Shown piece after piece: positions 5,759 through 12,559 of a stretch of DNA of 13,422 nucleotides. The notes below the pieces were generated by a model. It was given only the letters and a program-made list of their open reading frames with translations. It was not told where the DNA came from and searched no databases. This stretch comes from Candidatus Pacebacteria bacterium UBA6188. GTDB lineage: Bacteria; Patescibacteriota; Microgenomatia; UBA1400; PJMF01. The DNA lies in contig DITI01000042.1 in NCBI GenBank assembly GCA_002422765.1, forward strand, positions 1 to 13,422, in the 5' to 3' direction. Position numbers and translations under genes: made by a program. The number at the start of each line of letters is the position of its first letter. The stretch's first letter is position 1.

Positions 5759-6160
5759 GGGGATGTATTGCTTTGACGCATCATCTTTTTAGATAGTGGC
5801 GGATCGTCTTTCAGACTAAAAGACGTAAAAGAATAGTTTAGACATAACTGTCGATACATTAATTTCAAAAGTAAAGAGCTCTGTCAGCAATTTTGTTGCC
5901 AGTCTCCGCACTCCAGTCTTAGCTTACTGCTAAGTCCGGCATCTGTTTTACTGTTTTAGTGGCGCAGTAAGATAGGTGAAAAAACAGTCACTTGGCGAAT
6001 TTTCCAAGGGCGCGTCTTGAGAAAGTTCTAAGAAAAAACGCGGATGAATTGGAGGAAGTTTGTTTGCAAAACTTACCAGTTCTTAATCAAAAACAAACTA
6101 TATCTGTAGAAACTATTTAAACAATGCTTGCGGACGCGGGGTCATAACCCGCCATCTCCA
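5759..6160 (+). ncRNA. ssrA: tmRNA (transfer-messenger RNA)
   Basis: About 402 nt; rescues stalled ribosomes by acting as tRNA-Ala and then as an mRNA for a degradation tag. GGGGATG (5759-5765) pairs with CATCTCC (6153-6159), including the G3:U70 pair AlaRS needs, and A6160 is the discriminator. CCA is not encoded (CTTTTT follows). The T stem is GCGGG/CCCGC (6136-6152). Helix 2 includes TTTAGATAGT (5788-5797) with ACTATTTAAA (6112-6121). PK1 is a compact H-type pseudoknot: 5805-5811 with 5819-5825, and 5813-5818 with 5834-5839. A late stem pairs 6057-6065 with 6091-6099. The T loop reads GTCATAA instead of a TTCRANY pattern, which is odd. The RNA ends 14 bp from the end of convergent ftsK, across TTTTTAAAAA that may help both stop. 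Confidence 0.95.
5850..5933 (+). other. predicted tmRNA tag reading frame
   Basis: The resume codon is probably GTC at 5850, 10 nt after PK1 ends and preceded by TAACT, which keeps an A at -4 as in E. coli. The frame encodes 27 residues (VDTLIS... TPVLAYC) and stops at TAA 5931-5933. The stop sits in the hairpin CTTAGC/GCTAAG (5918-5934), much as the E. coli tag stop lies by helix 5. The other two frames either stop after three codons or run far past this hairpin. The tag is long and lacks the usual Leu-Ala-Ala end, so the start and end need proof. Confidence 0.45.
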
Positions 6161-6174
6161 CTTTTTAAAAATTA

Positions 6175-8370
6175 CTACCCCTGTTCTTTACTCATCAAAA
6201 ATTCTCGAATTTTGTTGTTGTTGACGTCTCTAGGCTTACTGCCATCGGGAGGTCCTACTAAGCCTAATTCGTAGAGTTGATCAAGAATTCTGGCTGCTCG
6301 AGCATAACCAACAGATAAACGGCGCTGGATCAGCGATGAGGAGGCCTTATCAGCAGTCAAGAATAATCTAGCTGCTTCCTCACACTTGTCATCGATATCA
6401 TTGCCACTACTGTCAGCACCCATGCTACCCCCAGAAACTCTATTTGTTTGATATTTGGTCACAATTTCTTCTTCATAATTTGGTTTTTGACCCTGAGATT
6501 TAAGGAAGTCGACTAAACTCTTGGCTTCTTCACCGCTCACAAAAGTACCTTGAACACGCACTGGCTTGGGTTTGTCTGGAGCTTGAAAAAGCATATCACC
6601 ACGACCTAGTAATTTTTCGGCACCAGGACTATCCAAAATCACCCGACTATCAGTCATTGAAGTTACATTAAAAGCAATACGAGTTGGAACGTTAGCCTTG
6701 ATCAAACCAGTCAAAACATCCACTGAAGGACGCTGAGTAGCCAAAACCAAGTGAATACCAACCGCACGAGCCATTTGAGCAATACGAGTGACACTCTCTT
6801 CTACTTCGGCTGGGGCGAACAACATCACGTCAGCCAACTCATCAATCACAATTACGATATTAGGCATAGTGGCCAAACCAGCCAACTCATTGTAATCATT
6901 AATATTTTTGACTCCTACTTCGGCTAGCATTTTATAGCGCTTGTCCATGGTCTGAGTAGCCCATTTTAGAGCTGAAACCACCTTACCTGGCTCAACAATC
7001 ACTGGGGTCAATAAATGAGGAATATCACTGTAACCAGTCAGTTCTACGCGCTTAGGATCAACTAGAATAAACTTCACTTCTTCTGGAGTAGCTCTAAAAA
7101 GAATTGAACACATAAAAGAGTTGATACAAACAGATTTACCTGAACCAGTCGATCCAGCAATCAGTAAGTGAGGCATTGAGGCAATATCTACAATCGAAGG
7201 ATTACCAGCCACATCAATACCTAGAGCCACCGCCAACTTAGATTTGTGCTTTTTCATCTGCGGTGAAGATAACATCGTTTTGAGAGTCACATATTCAGCA
7301 CTACGATTTGGCACCTCCACACCCACCAAATTACGACCTGGAATTGGGGCTTCGATACGAATCTGACCAGTTGGCGCAGAAAGTGCGAGGGCTAAATCTG
7401 TAGATAAAGCTGTGATTTTGGACAAGCGCGTACCCTTGCTAATATCTAAAGCGTACTGCGTAACTGCTGGACCAGGATTGTATTCCACCACTTTGGCTCT
7501 GATGCCAAAAGAATCTAGAGTATTTTCAATGATCGTTGCGTTACCCTTCACATCGCCACGATCGGCTTTACCACCAGATTTTTGTGACAAAATAGATAGA
7601 GGTGGATACTCCCAAACCATGGGAGCAGCTGAAGAGTTGATTGCCTCTTGGTGTTCCAAGCTCGAGCCAGAAGAAATTTGTTTTTTGATCTCATCTTCGA
7701 TAATAGCTTTAGCACTGGTGTTGTCTTGCTCAATTTCTTGATTGAAAGCTGGGCCTTTTTGCAAATCTTTCGCCTTGTTCAAACCAAAACCAAAGTTAGG
7801 AATGGAGAAACCCTTAGCCTTATTGATTTCTTTTTCTGAAACCTGATCGGCAAAAAGATCTTTAGCATTCTTCTTCTCTCTTTCTCTACGCTTAAAAGCC
7901 TTCGCTAGTAAGTCGATAAGCTCCAACAAAGAAGATTGAGAAAGAATTAACAAACCAATTAACAAAATAGCAATAAAAAATGCATAAGCTCCAGACTCAG
8001 TCAGCAATCTGGCAAAATTGGCAAAAAAACTAGCGCCAATTTGACCACTTTTGGCCACGCCCAAAGTGCCAAACATCAGGGCCAAGGTGCCAAGCAAAAT
8101 AGTTGGCTTGGACCAAGCGTGTTTACTACGAATCATGACCAAACCAGCTGAAATAAAAACAAAAGGCAAAAACAACATGGCTAAACCAAATTTAAGTGAG
8201 AGCAAATCATTGATAAAAACCAATAATTGACCTTGACCAGTGAAGGAAATTAAAACCAGCAAACCAAGTAAAATCAAAAAAACTGCCACAATCGAGTAAG
8301 TGGTGTCAGTTCTCATCTTGAGACGAATTGCTTGGCGTTTTTTTCTTTTACTGCGTTTAAACTTGGCCAT
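6175..8370 (-). CDS. ftsK: DNA translocase FtsK/SpoIIIE
   Basis: A 731-residue ATP-driven DNA pump at the division septum that clears and segregates chromosome ends. The N-terminus is very basic, followed by about four membrane helices (about 25-44, 59-80, 89-105, 127-147). A charged, low-conservation linker runs to about 250. The motor has Walker A GSTGSGKS (406-413) and Walker B NIVIVIDELAD (504-514, D510/E511), with the FtsK stretch FILVDPKRVELTGY between them. The C-terminal gamma winged helix (about 660-708, ADKASSSLIQRRLSVGYARA) normally reads KOPS or SRS sequences. It is shorter than E. coli FtsK because the linker is short, which is common outside proteobacteria. It has its own promoter and converges on ssrA. 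Confidence 0.97.
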   Translation of the reverse strand: MAKFKRSKRKKRQAIRLKMRTDTTYSIVAVFLILLGLLVLISFTGQGQLLVFINDLLSLKFGLAMLFLPFVFISAGLVMIRSKHAWSKPTILLGTLALMFGTLGVAKSGQIGASFFANFARLLTESGAYAFFIAILLIGLLILSQSSLLELIDLLAKAFKRREREKKNAKDLFADQVSEKEINKAKGFSIPNFGFGLNKAKDLQKGPAFNQEIEQDNTSAKAIIEDEIKKQISSGSSLEHQEAINSSAAPMVWEYPPLSILSQKSGGKADRGDVKGNATIIENTLDSFGIRAKVVEYNPGPAVTQYALDISKGTRLSKITALSTDLALALSAPTGQIRIEAPIPGRNLVGVEVPNRSAEYVTLKTMLSSPQMKKHKSKLAVALGIDVAGNPSIVDIASMPHLLIAGSTGSGKSVCINSFMCSILFRATPEEVKFILVDPKRVELTGYSDIPHLLTPVIVEPGKVVSALKWATQTMDKRYKMLAEVGVKNINDYNELAGLATMPNIVIVIDELADVMLFAPAEVEESVTRIAQMARAVGIHLVLATQRPSVDVLTGLIKANVPTRIAFNVTSMTDSRVILDSPGAEKLLGRGDMLFQAPDKPKPVRVQGTFVSGEEAKSLVDFLKSQGQKPNYEEEIVTKYQTNRVSGGSMGADSSGNDIDDKCEEAARLFLTADKASSSLIQRRLSVGYARAARILDQLYELGLVGPPDGSKPRDVNNNKIREFLMSKEQG

Positions 8371-8395
8371 AATATGACTTATTTTTATATTATAG

Positions 8396-8425
8396 GATAT
8401 ACCACACTAGCTTGCTCTAAGTCAA
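8396..8425 (-). promoter_or_regulatory. ftsK promoter
   Basis: On the minus strand, TTGACT (8425-8420) and TATATC (8401-8396) are 18 bp apart, with TGG giving an extended -10. Transcription would start near 8389, about 18 nt before the ATG. A TATAAT at 8394-8389 is an alternative -10 but is 25 bp from this -35. No clear Shine-Dalgarno precedes ftsK. The rest of the 117-bp gap to rnj shows only a weak 6-bp hairpin and a doubled AAGCCT. Confidence 0.55.
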
Positions 8426-8487
8426 GCCTAAGCCTCATTGTAAGATGAAGCACTAGAGACTTGCAAGAGAAAGATCTAAAGCAATAA

Positions 8488-10149
8488 TTAAAGCTCCATA
8501 ATCACTGGCACAATCATTGGCTCACGTTGAATCACCTTGTAAAGGCGCTTGGCTAAACGACGCTCGATTTTTTTCTTAAGCTCATCTTCTTTAATATTGC
8601 TTTTTTCTTCACCAATAATTTCAGCTGTTTTTTCCTTGATAAAGGCCACTACCTCATCTGCCTCTTTCATGAAAACAAAACCTCTTGAAACAACCTGCAT
8701 GTCTGCCAGCTCGAAGCGACCAGCAATCCTGGGAAGAACCAAAACAATGATGCCAGCCTTAGAAAGCGATAAGCGGTCAGACAAGACCACTGGACCAACG
8801 TCACCAATACCTAAGCCGTCAACTGCTTTAGCGTTGAGGAAAACCTCATCCACTATCTGCACGCCACTTGCATCAATGCCCAACACCTCTCCAGTTTTAG
8901 GCAAGAGAATGTGATTGTCATCATAGCCGGCAGGGCTTGCCACTAGTTTTCTAAACAATGCGCGGTGTCGATCTGCTCCACCGATAGGCATCAGGTATTT
9001 AGCTCCCAGAGCATCTACCATTTCTCTTTGTTCTGGGCAGCTAGCGTGACCAGAGCTGTGCACTCCGCTGTTGATTTCTGGATAAACCACATCCACTTTG
9101 TTGGCTGATAGCTCATCAATAGCTGCATAATAATTAATTTCATTGCCAGGGATAACATTAGCAGAAAAAATCACTTTATCTTCTGGAGTGATTTGGATAA
9201 TGCGGTGCTCGCCATAAACAGCGCGGACCAAAGAAGAACCTTCCTGACCCTGACTTCCAGCAATAATGACGCAGAGGCGACTATCTGGCACTTCATTGAT
9301 GTGATTTTTATCAACTTGCAAACCCAGTGGAATGTGCAATTTTTTAAGCAAATTGGCTGAAGTCACATTCTGTTCTACACTGCGACCCACAAAAACCACT
9401 TGTCTGCCTAATTTTTCACAAGCATTAATCACTTGTTGAATACGATGAAGATGAGAACTCATCAGGGTGACCAAGATTTTGCCTTTGACGTTGGTCATTT
9501 CTTTTTCCAAAACTGGTCCCACTTCCGACTCAGATCTAGTCCAAGTGTCTTGTTCTACTCGCAAAGAATCGATGAGTGCCAAAAGAATGCCGTCCTCAGC
9601 TACTTTTTTGGCTTCTTCCATATCAGACAAAATACCGTCAACTGGATGCTTGTCTAACTTAAAATCACTGCCGTGATAAATTCTTCCCACTGGGGTTTCA
9701 ATAACTACGTGTCTGGTATCAGGCACGGAGTGAGTCATAGTAATGAGCTTGAAAGAAAAATGCTCGCTGACTTTGATTGTTTGTTTACCATCGACCACTT
9801 GAATTTCACGATCCAATTTCTTATCTGCTAAGCGATCTCTAGCGAAACCAGCCGTGAGAGGTGAACCGTAAATGGGGAAATTTGGCAAATCACCAAGCAA
9901 ATATGGCAAGGCACCGATGTGATCGTCATGACCGTGACTAAGTACCATGCCGACAATTTTTACACCACGCTCTAGTTGTTCGAGTACATAGTTGATATCT
10001 GGGATAAGCGTGTCAACCCCAGGCATATACATGTCTGGAAAACCAATTCCACAATCAACGAGTAAGATTTCATTCTCATACTGATAAACATACATATTTT
10101 GGGTGACGCCACCCATGCCTCCTAAGGGGAGAAGTTTTAGTTTGGACAT
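8488..10149 (-). CDS. rnj: ribonuclease J (beta-CASP metallo-beta-lactamase RNase)
   Basis: 553 residues, normal for RNase J, a 5'-3' exo- and endoribonuclease central to mRNA decay and rRNA maturation. The metallo-beta-lactamase core has HGHDDH (72-77), H140 in MTHSVPD and D162 in HGSDFKLD. The beta-CASP region follows, with motif C at H368 in SSGHAS. The C-terminal domain (about 450-553) ends in ERRLAKRLYKVIQREPMIVP. The segment usually reading PVHGEYRH is PIGGADRH, so the histidine that is a metal ligand in B. subtilis RNase J1 (H390) is glycine here. The start is the first ATG after an in-frame stop; GAGGAAG lies unusually far upstream (about 16 nt), inside a structured leader. It follows udg and precedes ftsK on the same strand. 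Confidence 0.95.
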   Translation of the reverse strand: MSKLKLLPLGGMGGVTQNMYVYQYENEILLVDCGIGFPDMYMPGVDTLIPDINYVLEQLERGVKIVGMVLSHGHDDHIGALPYLLGDLPNFPIYGSPLTAGFARDRLADKKLDREIQVVDGKQTIKVSEHFSFKLITMTHSVPDTRHVVIETPVGRIYHGSDFKLDKHPVDGILSDMEEAKKVAEDGILLALIDSLRVEQDTWTRSESEVGPVLEKEMTNVKGKILVTLMSSHLHRIQQVINACEKLGRQVVFVGRSVEQNVTSANLLKKLHIPLGLQVDKNHINEVPDSRLCVIIAGSQGQEGSSLVRAVYGEHRIIQITPEDKVIFSANVIPGNEINYYAAIDELSANKVDVVYPEINSGVHSSGHASCPEQREMVDALGAKYLMPIGGADRHRALFRKLVASPAGYDDNHILLPKTGEVLGIDASGVQIVDEVFLNAKAVDGLGIGDVGPVVLSDRLSLSKAGIIVLVLPRIAGRFELADMQVVSRGFVFMKEADEVVAFIKEKTAEIIGEEKSNIKEDELKKKIERRLAKRLYKVIQREPMIVPVIMEL

Positions 10150-10155
10150 AAATTC

Positions 10156-10235
10156 ATAATTTAATCTTCCTCACCATGATCCCTTGAGCGGATGCATCCG
10201 CTCAGGTGCTCAAATGCTTCGTCAGATTAAATTAT
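10156..10235 (-). repeat. 80-nt nested inverted repeat in the rnj leader
   Basis: ATAATTTAATCT (10156-10167) and AGATTAAATTAT (10224-10235) are perfect 12-bp inverted copies. They enclose a perfect 20-bp palindrome at 10185-10204. An alternative stem pairs TTGAGC (10184-10189) with GCTCAA (10208-10213), competing with the palindrome hairpin. On the minus strand the element lies just before the rnj ATG and contains its only plausible Shine-Dalgarno (GAGGAAG). The arms have no flanking target duplication, so a mini-transposon is unlikely. A regulatory leader fold is the better guess. Confidence 0.6.
10185..10204. promoter_or_regulatory. perfect 20-bp palindrome, operator or RNA hairpin
   Basis: TGAGCGGATGCATCCGCTCA equals its own reverse complement and is GC-rich within an AT-rich gap. 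No T-run follows on either strand, so it is not an intrinsic terminator. It may be a binding site for a dimeric protein, or an RNA hairpin in the rnj leader. I do not recognise it as a known operator. Confidence 0.5.
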
Positions 10236-10283
10236 TCCTTTCTTTTTTCTAGCTAATAAAAAATTGCTAAGATAACTAATAAA

Positions 10284-10289
10284 ATTATA
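10284..10289 (-). promoter_or_regulatory. candidate -10 element for rnj
   Basis: A perfect TATAAT on the minus strand, just past the udg stop, would give a leader of about 130 nt before rnj. No convincing -35 is found 16-18 bp upstream, and the region is AT-rich, so chance is possible. If it is wrong, rnj depends on readthrough from udg. Confidence 0.3.
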
Positions 10290-10297
10290 TTACTAAT

Positions 10298-10921
10298 TTA
10301 AAGTAAAGCCTCTCTTACTGTTTCGGTGAACTCTTCTCCTTCACTAGCTTGTTCTACCCACTTTACTATTTTGCCAATTTTAGCAAAATCCTTGACAAAA
10401 GAGTCTTTAATTTTGGTGGCGCGCAAAGCAGCTGCAGGATGATACATGGGTAAAATAAAAAGAGTTAAATCGTTCCATTTAATCTTGTGCAGTCTACCAT
10501 GCACCTGAGAAACCTTAACTTCTGGCAAAAATTTAGCCATGCTAAAACGACCTAGAGTCACAATTAGTTTCGGCCTGATTAGTTGAATTTCAGCATCTAA
10601 ATACGGCTTGAAAGCCAAGATTTCATTAGGTAAGGGATCACGATTGTCTGGAGGGCGAACTTTAACGATATTACTGATGTAAACTTGATCTTCAGATAGA
10701 CCACTTTCAGTCAAAACTTTGCGCAACAATTGTCCAGATCTGCCTACAAAAGGTCTCCTTTGCACACTCTCGTGATATCCTGGAGCCTCGCCAATTAACA
10801 TGATTGAAGCTGTCTCTTGACCCTCACCGTGAACCAAATCATCAGGTTTTTCGACTAAGGGAAATTTTTGATAGTTTTTCTCTAGATCCGCTTTGAGCGA
10901 TTTTAAATCAGTAAAGTTCAT
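10298..10921 (-). CDS. udg: uracil-DNA glycosylase, family 4 type, without Fe-S cysteines
   Basis: A 207-residue base-excision repair enzyme that removes uracil from DNA. Motif A GEAPGYHE (44-51) with PFVGRSGQLL (57-66) and the late HPAAAL (161-166) place it with the family 4/5 glycosylases. Family 4 enzymes hold a 4Fe-4S cluster on four cysteines. Here the protein has none. The N-terminal CxxCPL is YQKFPL (17-22), KCRPP is KVRPP (V88) and the fourth ligand is F104 in EILAFKPYL. The rest of the fold looks intact, so this is probably a cluster-free active variant, not a pseudogene. It lies 28 bp after the Lon-type gene, with a candidate -10 close to its ATG. Confidence 0.92.
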   Translation of the reverse strand: MNFTDLKSLKADLEKNYQKFPLVEKPDDLVHGEGQETASIMLIGEAPGYHESVQRRPFVGRSGQLLRKVLTESGLSEDQVYISNIVKVRPPDNRDPLPNEILAFKPYLDAEIQLIRPKLIVTLGRFSMAKFLPEVKVSQVHGRLHKIKWNDLTLFILPMYHPAAALRATKIKDSFVKDFAKIGKIVKWVEQASEGEEFTETVREALL

Positions 10922-10930
10922 TTAATAAGG

Positions 10931-10936
10931 ATTATA
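10931..10936 (-). promoter_or_regulatory. candidate -10 element for udg
   Basis: A perfect TATAAT on the minus strand ends 9 nt before the udg ATG, so any transcript would be nearly leaderless. The hexamer 17 bp upstream (TTCGTA) is a poor -35. The layout resembles the alaS start. Confidence 0.35.
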
Positions 10937-10949
10937 GCAATAATTAAGC

Positions 10950-12008
10950 TTAGTACGAAGGTAAGAAAATCTTGTAATTATCTGGGCCAATTTCTACTTT
11001 GTCGTACTTGCCTTCCACAATAATACGCGCTGCTTTGCGAGCTGCACCCTGAATAGTGCGTTGCAGAGTACGAATACCAGCATCAAATCCTAGAGGGCGC
11101 ACCATTTTTTGCCACATTTCTTCACGAATTACAAATTGATCTGGTTTGAGCCCAGCTTCTTTGAGAACCTTAGGCATGACGTATTTCTTAGCGATCGCCA
11201 CTTTCTCCTCATCAGTGTAGGAAGGCATGGAAATTTTTTCCATACGGTCCATGACGGCGGTAGCAATTTTGCGAGTGTTGTTGCAGGTAGCCAAAAAGAT
11301 CGCTTGTGATAAATCTACTGGGTAATTGATGAAGTCATCAGTAAAGGCATGATTCTGAGCCGGATCAAGCAACTCAACCAAAACACCCATGATATCCATG
11401 TTGGCATCATCAGCACTACGATCAATTTCATCAAGTAAAATAATTGGATTCATTACTCCGGCTTCACAAACGCCTTTTAAAACTTTTCCAGGCTCAGAAC
11501 CAAGTAAAAGTCTTGAATTACCACGCAATTCCTTGGCACTACCCATACCACCAAAAGGAATACGTACTAGTTGGCGATTGAGTGCTTCAGCCAAAGAATA
11601 GGCAAAAGTGGTCTTACCAGTACCAACCAAACCAACCAACAAGAGAATGGGAGCAGAAAAAGTTTCATCCTGCAAATTATTTTTCTGTAAATTTAAAACT
11701 GCTAAATACTCCAAAAAGCGATCCTTTACTTCTTGCATGCCGAAGTGGTGTTGATCAAAAACTTGCTGAGCTTTTTGCACATCAAGAGTATCTTCAGATT
11801 TCTTGCCAAAAGGAATACGCAAACACCAATCAACGTAGTGAGAAACCTTTTCGTATTTCTCATCGTAACTACCAAGCTCTACACTGCGCTCCAACGCTAC
11901 AATTTCTTTTTTGAGCTGGTAACGCATCTCTTCAGGTAATTCACCCTGTTCAATTTTGGCAGCGAGAGCGGCAATTTCTTGATTGAGAATTTCACGAAAA
12001 TCTGACAT
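10950..12008 (-). CDS. Lon-type AAA+ ATPase lacking the protease domain
   Basis: 352 residues. The N-terminus (about 1-58) is helical, coiled-coil-like. From about 64 it follows the Lon ATPase module: IPFGKKSEDTLDVQKAQ, HHFGMQEVKDRFLEYLAV, Walker A GLVGTGKT (126-133), Walker B IILLDEID (189-196), ELLDPAQNHAFTDDF, sensor-1 N243, R255 in MDRMEKI as likely arginine finger, and GFDAGIRTLQR with sensor-2 R313. Lon would continue into a Ser-Lys protease domain, and before it a substrate-binding N-domain; here the protein simply stops at LPSY. The ATPase motifs are intact, so it may remodel or unfold proteins, or work with a separate protease. It sits 8 bp after the secreted-protein gene and is probably co-transcribed with it and pfkB. 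Confidence 0.9.
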   Translation of the reverse strand: MSDFREILNQEIAALAAKIEQGELPEEMRYQLKKEIVALERSVELGSYDEKYEKVSHYVDWCLRIPFGKKSEDTLDVQKAQQVFDQHHFGMQEVKDRFLEYLAVLNLQKNNLQDETFSAPILLLVGLVGTGKTTFAYSLAEALNRQLVRIPFGGMGSAKELRGNSRLLLGSEPGKVLKGVCEAGVMNPIILLDEIDRSADDANMDIMGVLVELLDPAQNHAFTDDFINYPVDLSQAIFLATCNNTRKIATAVMDRMEKISMPSYTDEEKVAIAKKYVMPKVLKEAGLKPDQFVIREEMWQKMVRPLGFDAGIRTLQRTIQGAARKAARIIVEGKYDKVEIGPDNYKIFLPSY

Positions 12009-12016
12009 AAAAGCAC

Positions 12017-12538
12017 TTAATCTCTGTACTTAACTGCTACGCCAAGACCCAATAAAAATAAGGCAAAAGCGGCACTGAGAAAAGTATTTTCCAAGCCACC
12101 AGCTGTAGGCAAGGTGGCAGAACTAGTGCTGAAAGCAGTTGTGGTAGTAGGCGTGGCAGTAGGAGTCACGGTGCTAGAGGCAGAACTAATCGTCAAAGTG
12201 AAGTTGAGACTTGTTTGACTAGGAGAACTAATGGTCACAACATGGTTATCATAAGTTAAGTTGGCTAAATAAGTTGACCACTCTCCAGTTTGGTTGGCTG
12301 TAGCCGAATAGGTCACATCATCGATCTTGACTGAAACAGAACTGGACGCAGTAGACGTGCCATAAAGACTAAAAGATCTGGAAAAATAAGTATAAGCAGA
12401 AACAGTTGAACCAATCCCATCACCAGTTACGTCGGCCGTACCAATCTTGGTTAGCTCTAAAGCCTGTGCCGCTTGACCGTTGGCAGCAAAAAGCAAGCCA
12501 AAAAGCAAGAAAGATAAAAATGACAGGACTTTTTTCAT
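12017..12538 (-). CDS. secreted Ig-like protein with LPTAG sortase-like signal
   Basis: 173 residues. Signal peptide at 1 to about 23 (MKKVLSFLSFLLFGLLF, likely cleavage near NGQA/A). Residues about 56-118 have a bacterial Ig-like pattern (SVSVKIDDVTYSATANQTGE, then VVTISSPSQ). A Ser/Thr/Pro stalk follows (about 119-142, PTATPTTTT). The end is a cell-wall sorting-type signal: LPTAG (143-147), a hydrophobic helix (about 151-169) and KYRD. LPTAG differs from classic LPXTG by Ala for Thr. It is probably displayed on the surface, anchored by a sortase or simply by the helix. No sortase gene is in the window. It lies between pfkB (21 bp) and the Lon-type gene (8 bp). The ligand or role is unknown. 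Confidence 0.8.
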   Translation of the reverse strand: MKKVLSFLSFLLFGLLFAANGQAAQALELTKIGTADVTGDGIGSTVSAYTYFSRSFSLYGTSTASSSVSVKIDDVTYSATANQTGEWSTYLANLTYDNHVVTISSPSQTSLNFTLTISSASSTVTPTATPTTTTAFSTSSATLPTAGGLENTFLSAAFALFLLGLGVAVKYRD

Positions 12539-12546
12539 AACTACTA

Positions 12547-12558
12547 GTTTAATTAAAC
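12547..12558. repeat. 12-bp AT-rich palindrome between pfkB and the secreted-protein gene
   Basis: GTTTAATTAAAC is a perfect palindrome in the 21-bp gap between two minus-strand genes. It could be a protein site, but an AT-rich palindrome of this size can arise by chance, and no promoter elements accompany it. Confidence 0.25.
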
Positions 12559-12559
12559 A

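Noticed and set aside
8385-8438. 17-codon ORF on the minus strand between rnj and ftsK
   Set aside because: It has no Shine-Dalgarno and overlaps the ftsK -35 and -10 elements.
10185-10204. Palindrome as an intrinsic terminator of udg
   Set aside because: No T-run follows it on either strand, and it lies within 40 nt of the rnj start.
10156-10235. Miniature transposon with 12-bp terminal repeats
   Set aside because: No target-site duplication flanks it, no second copy is in the window, and nested stems fit a leader RNA better.
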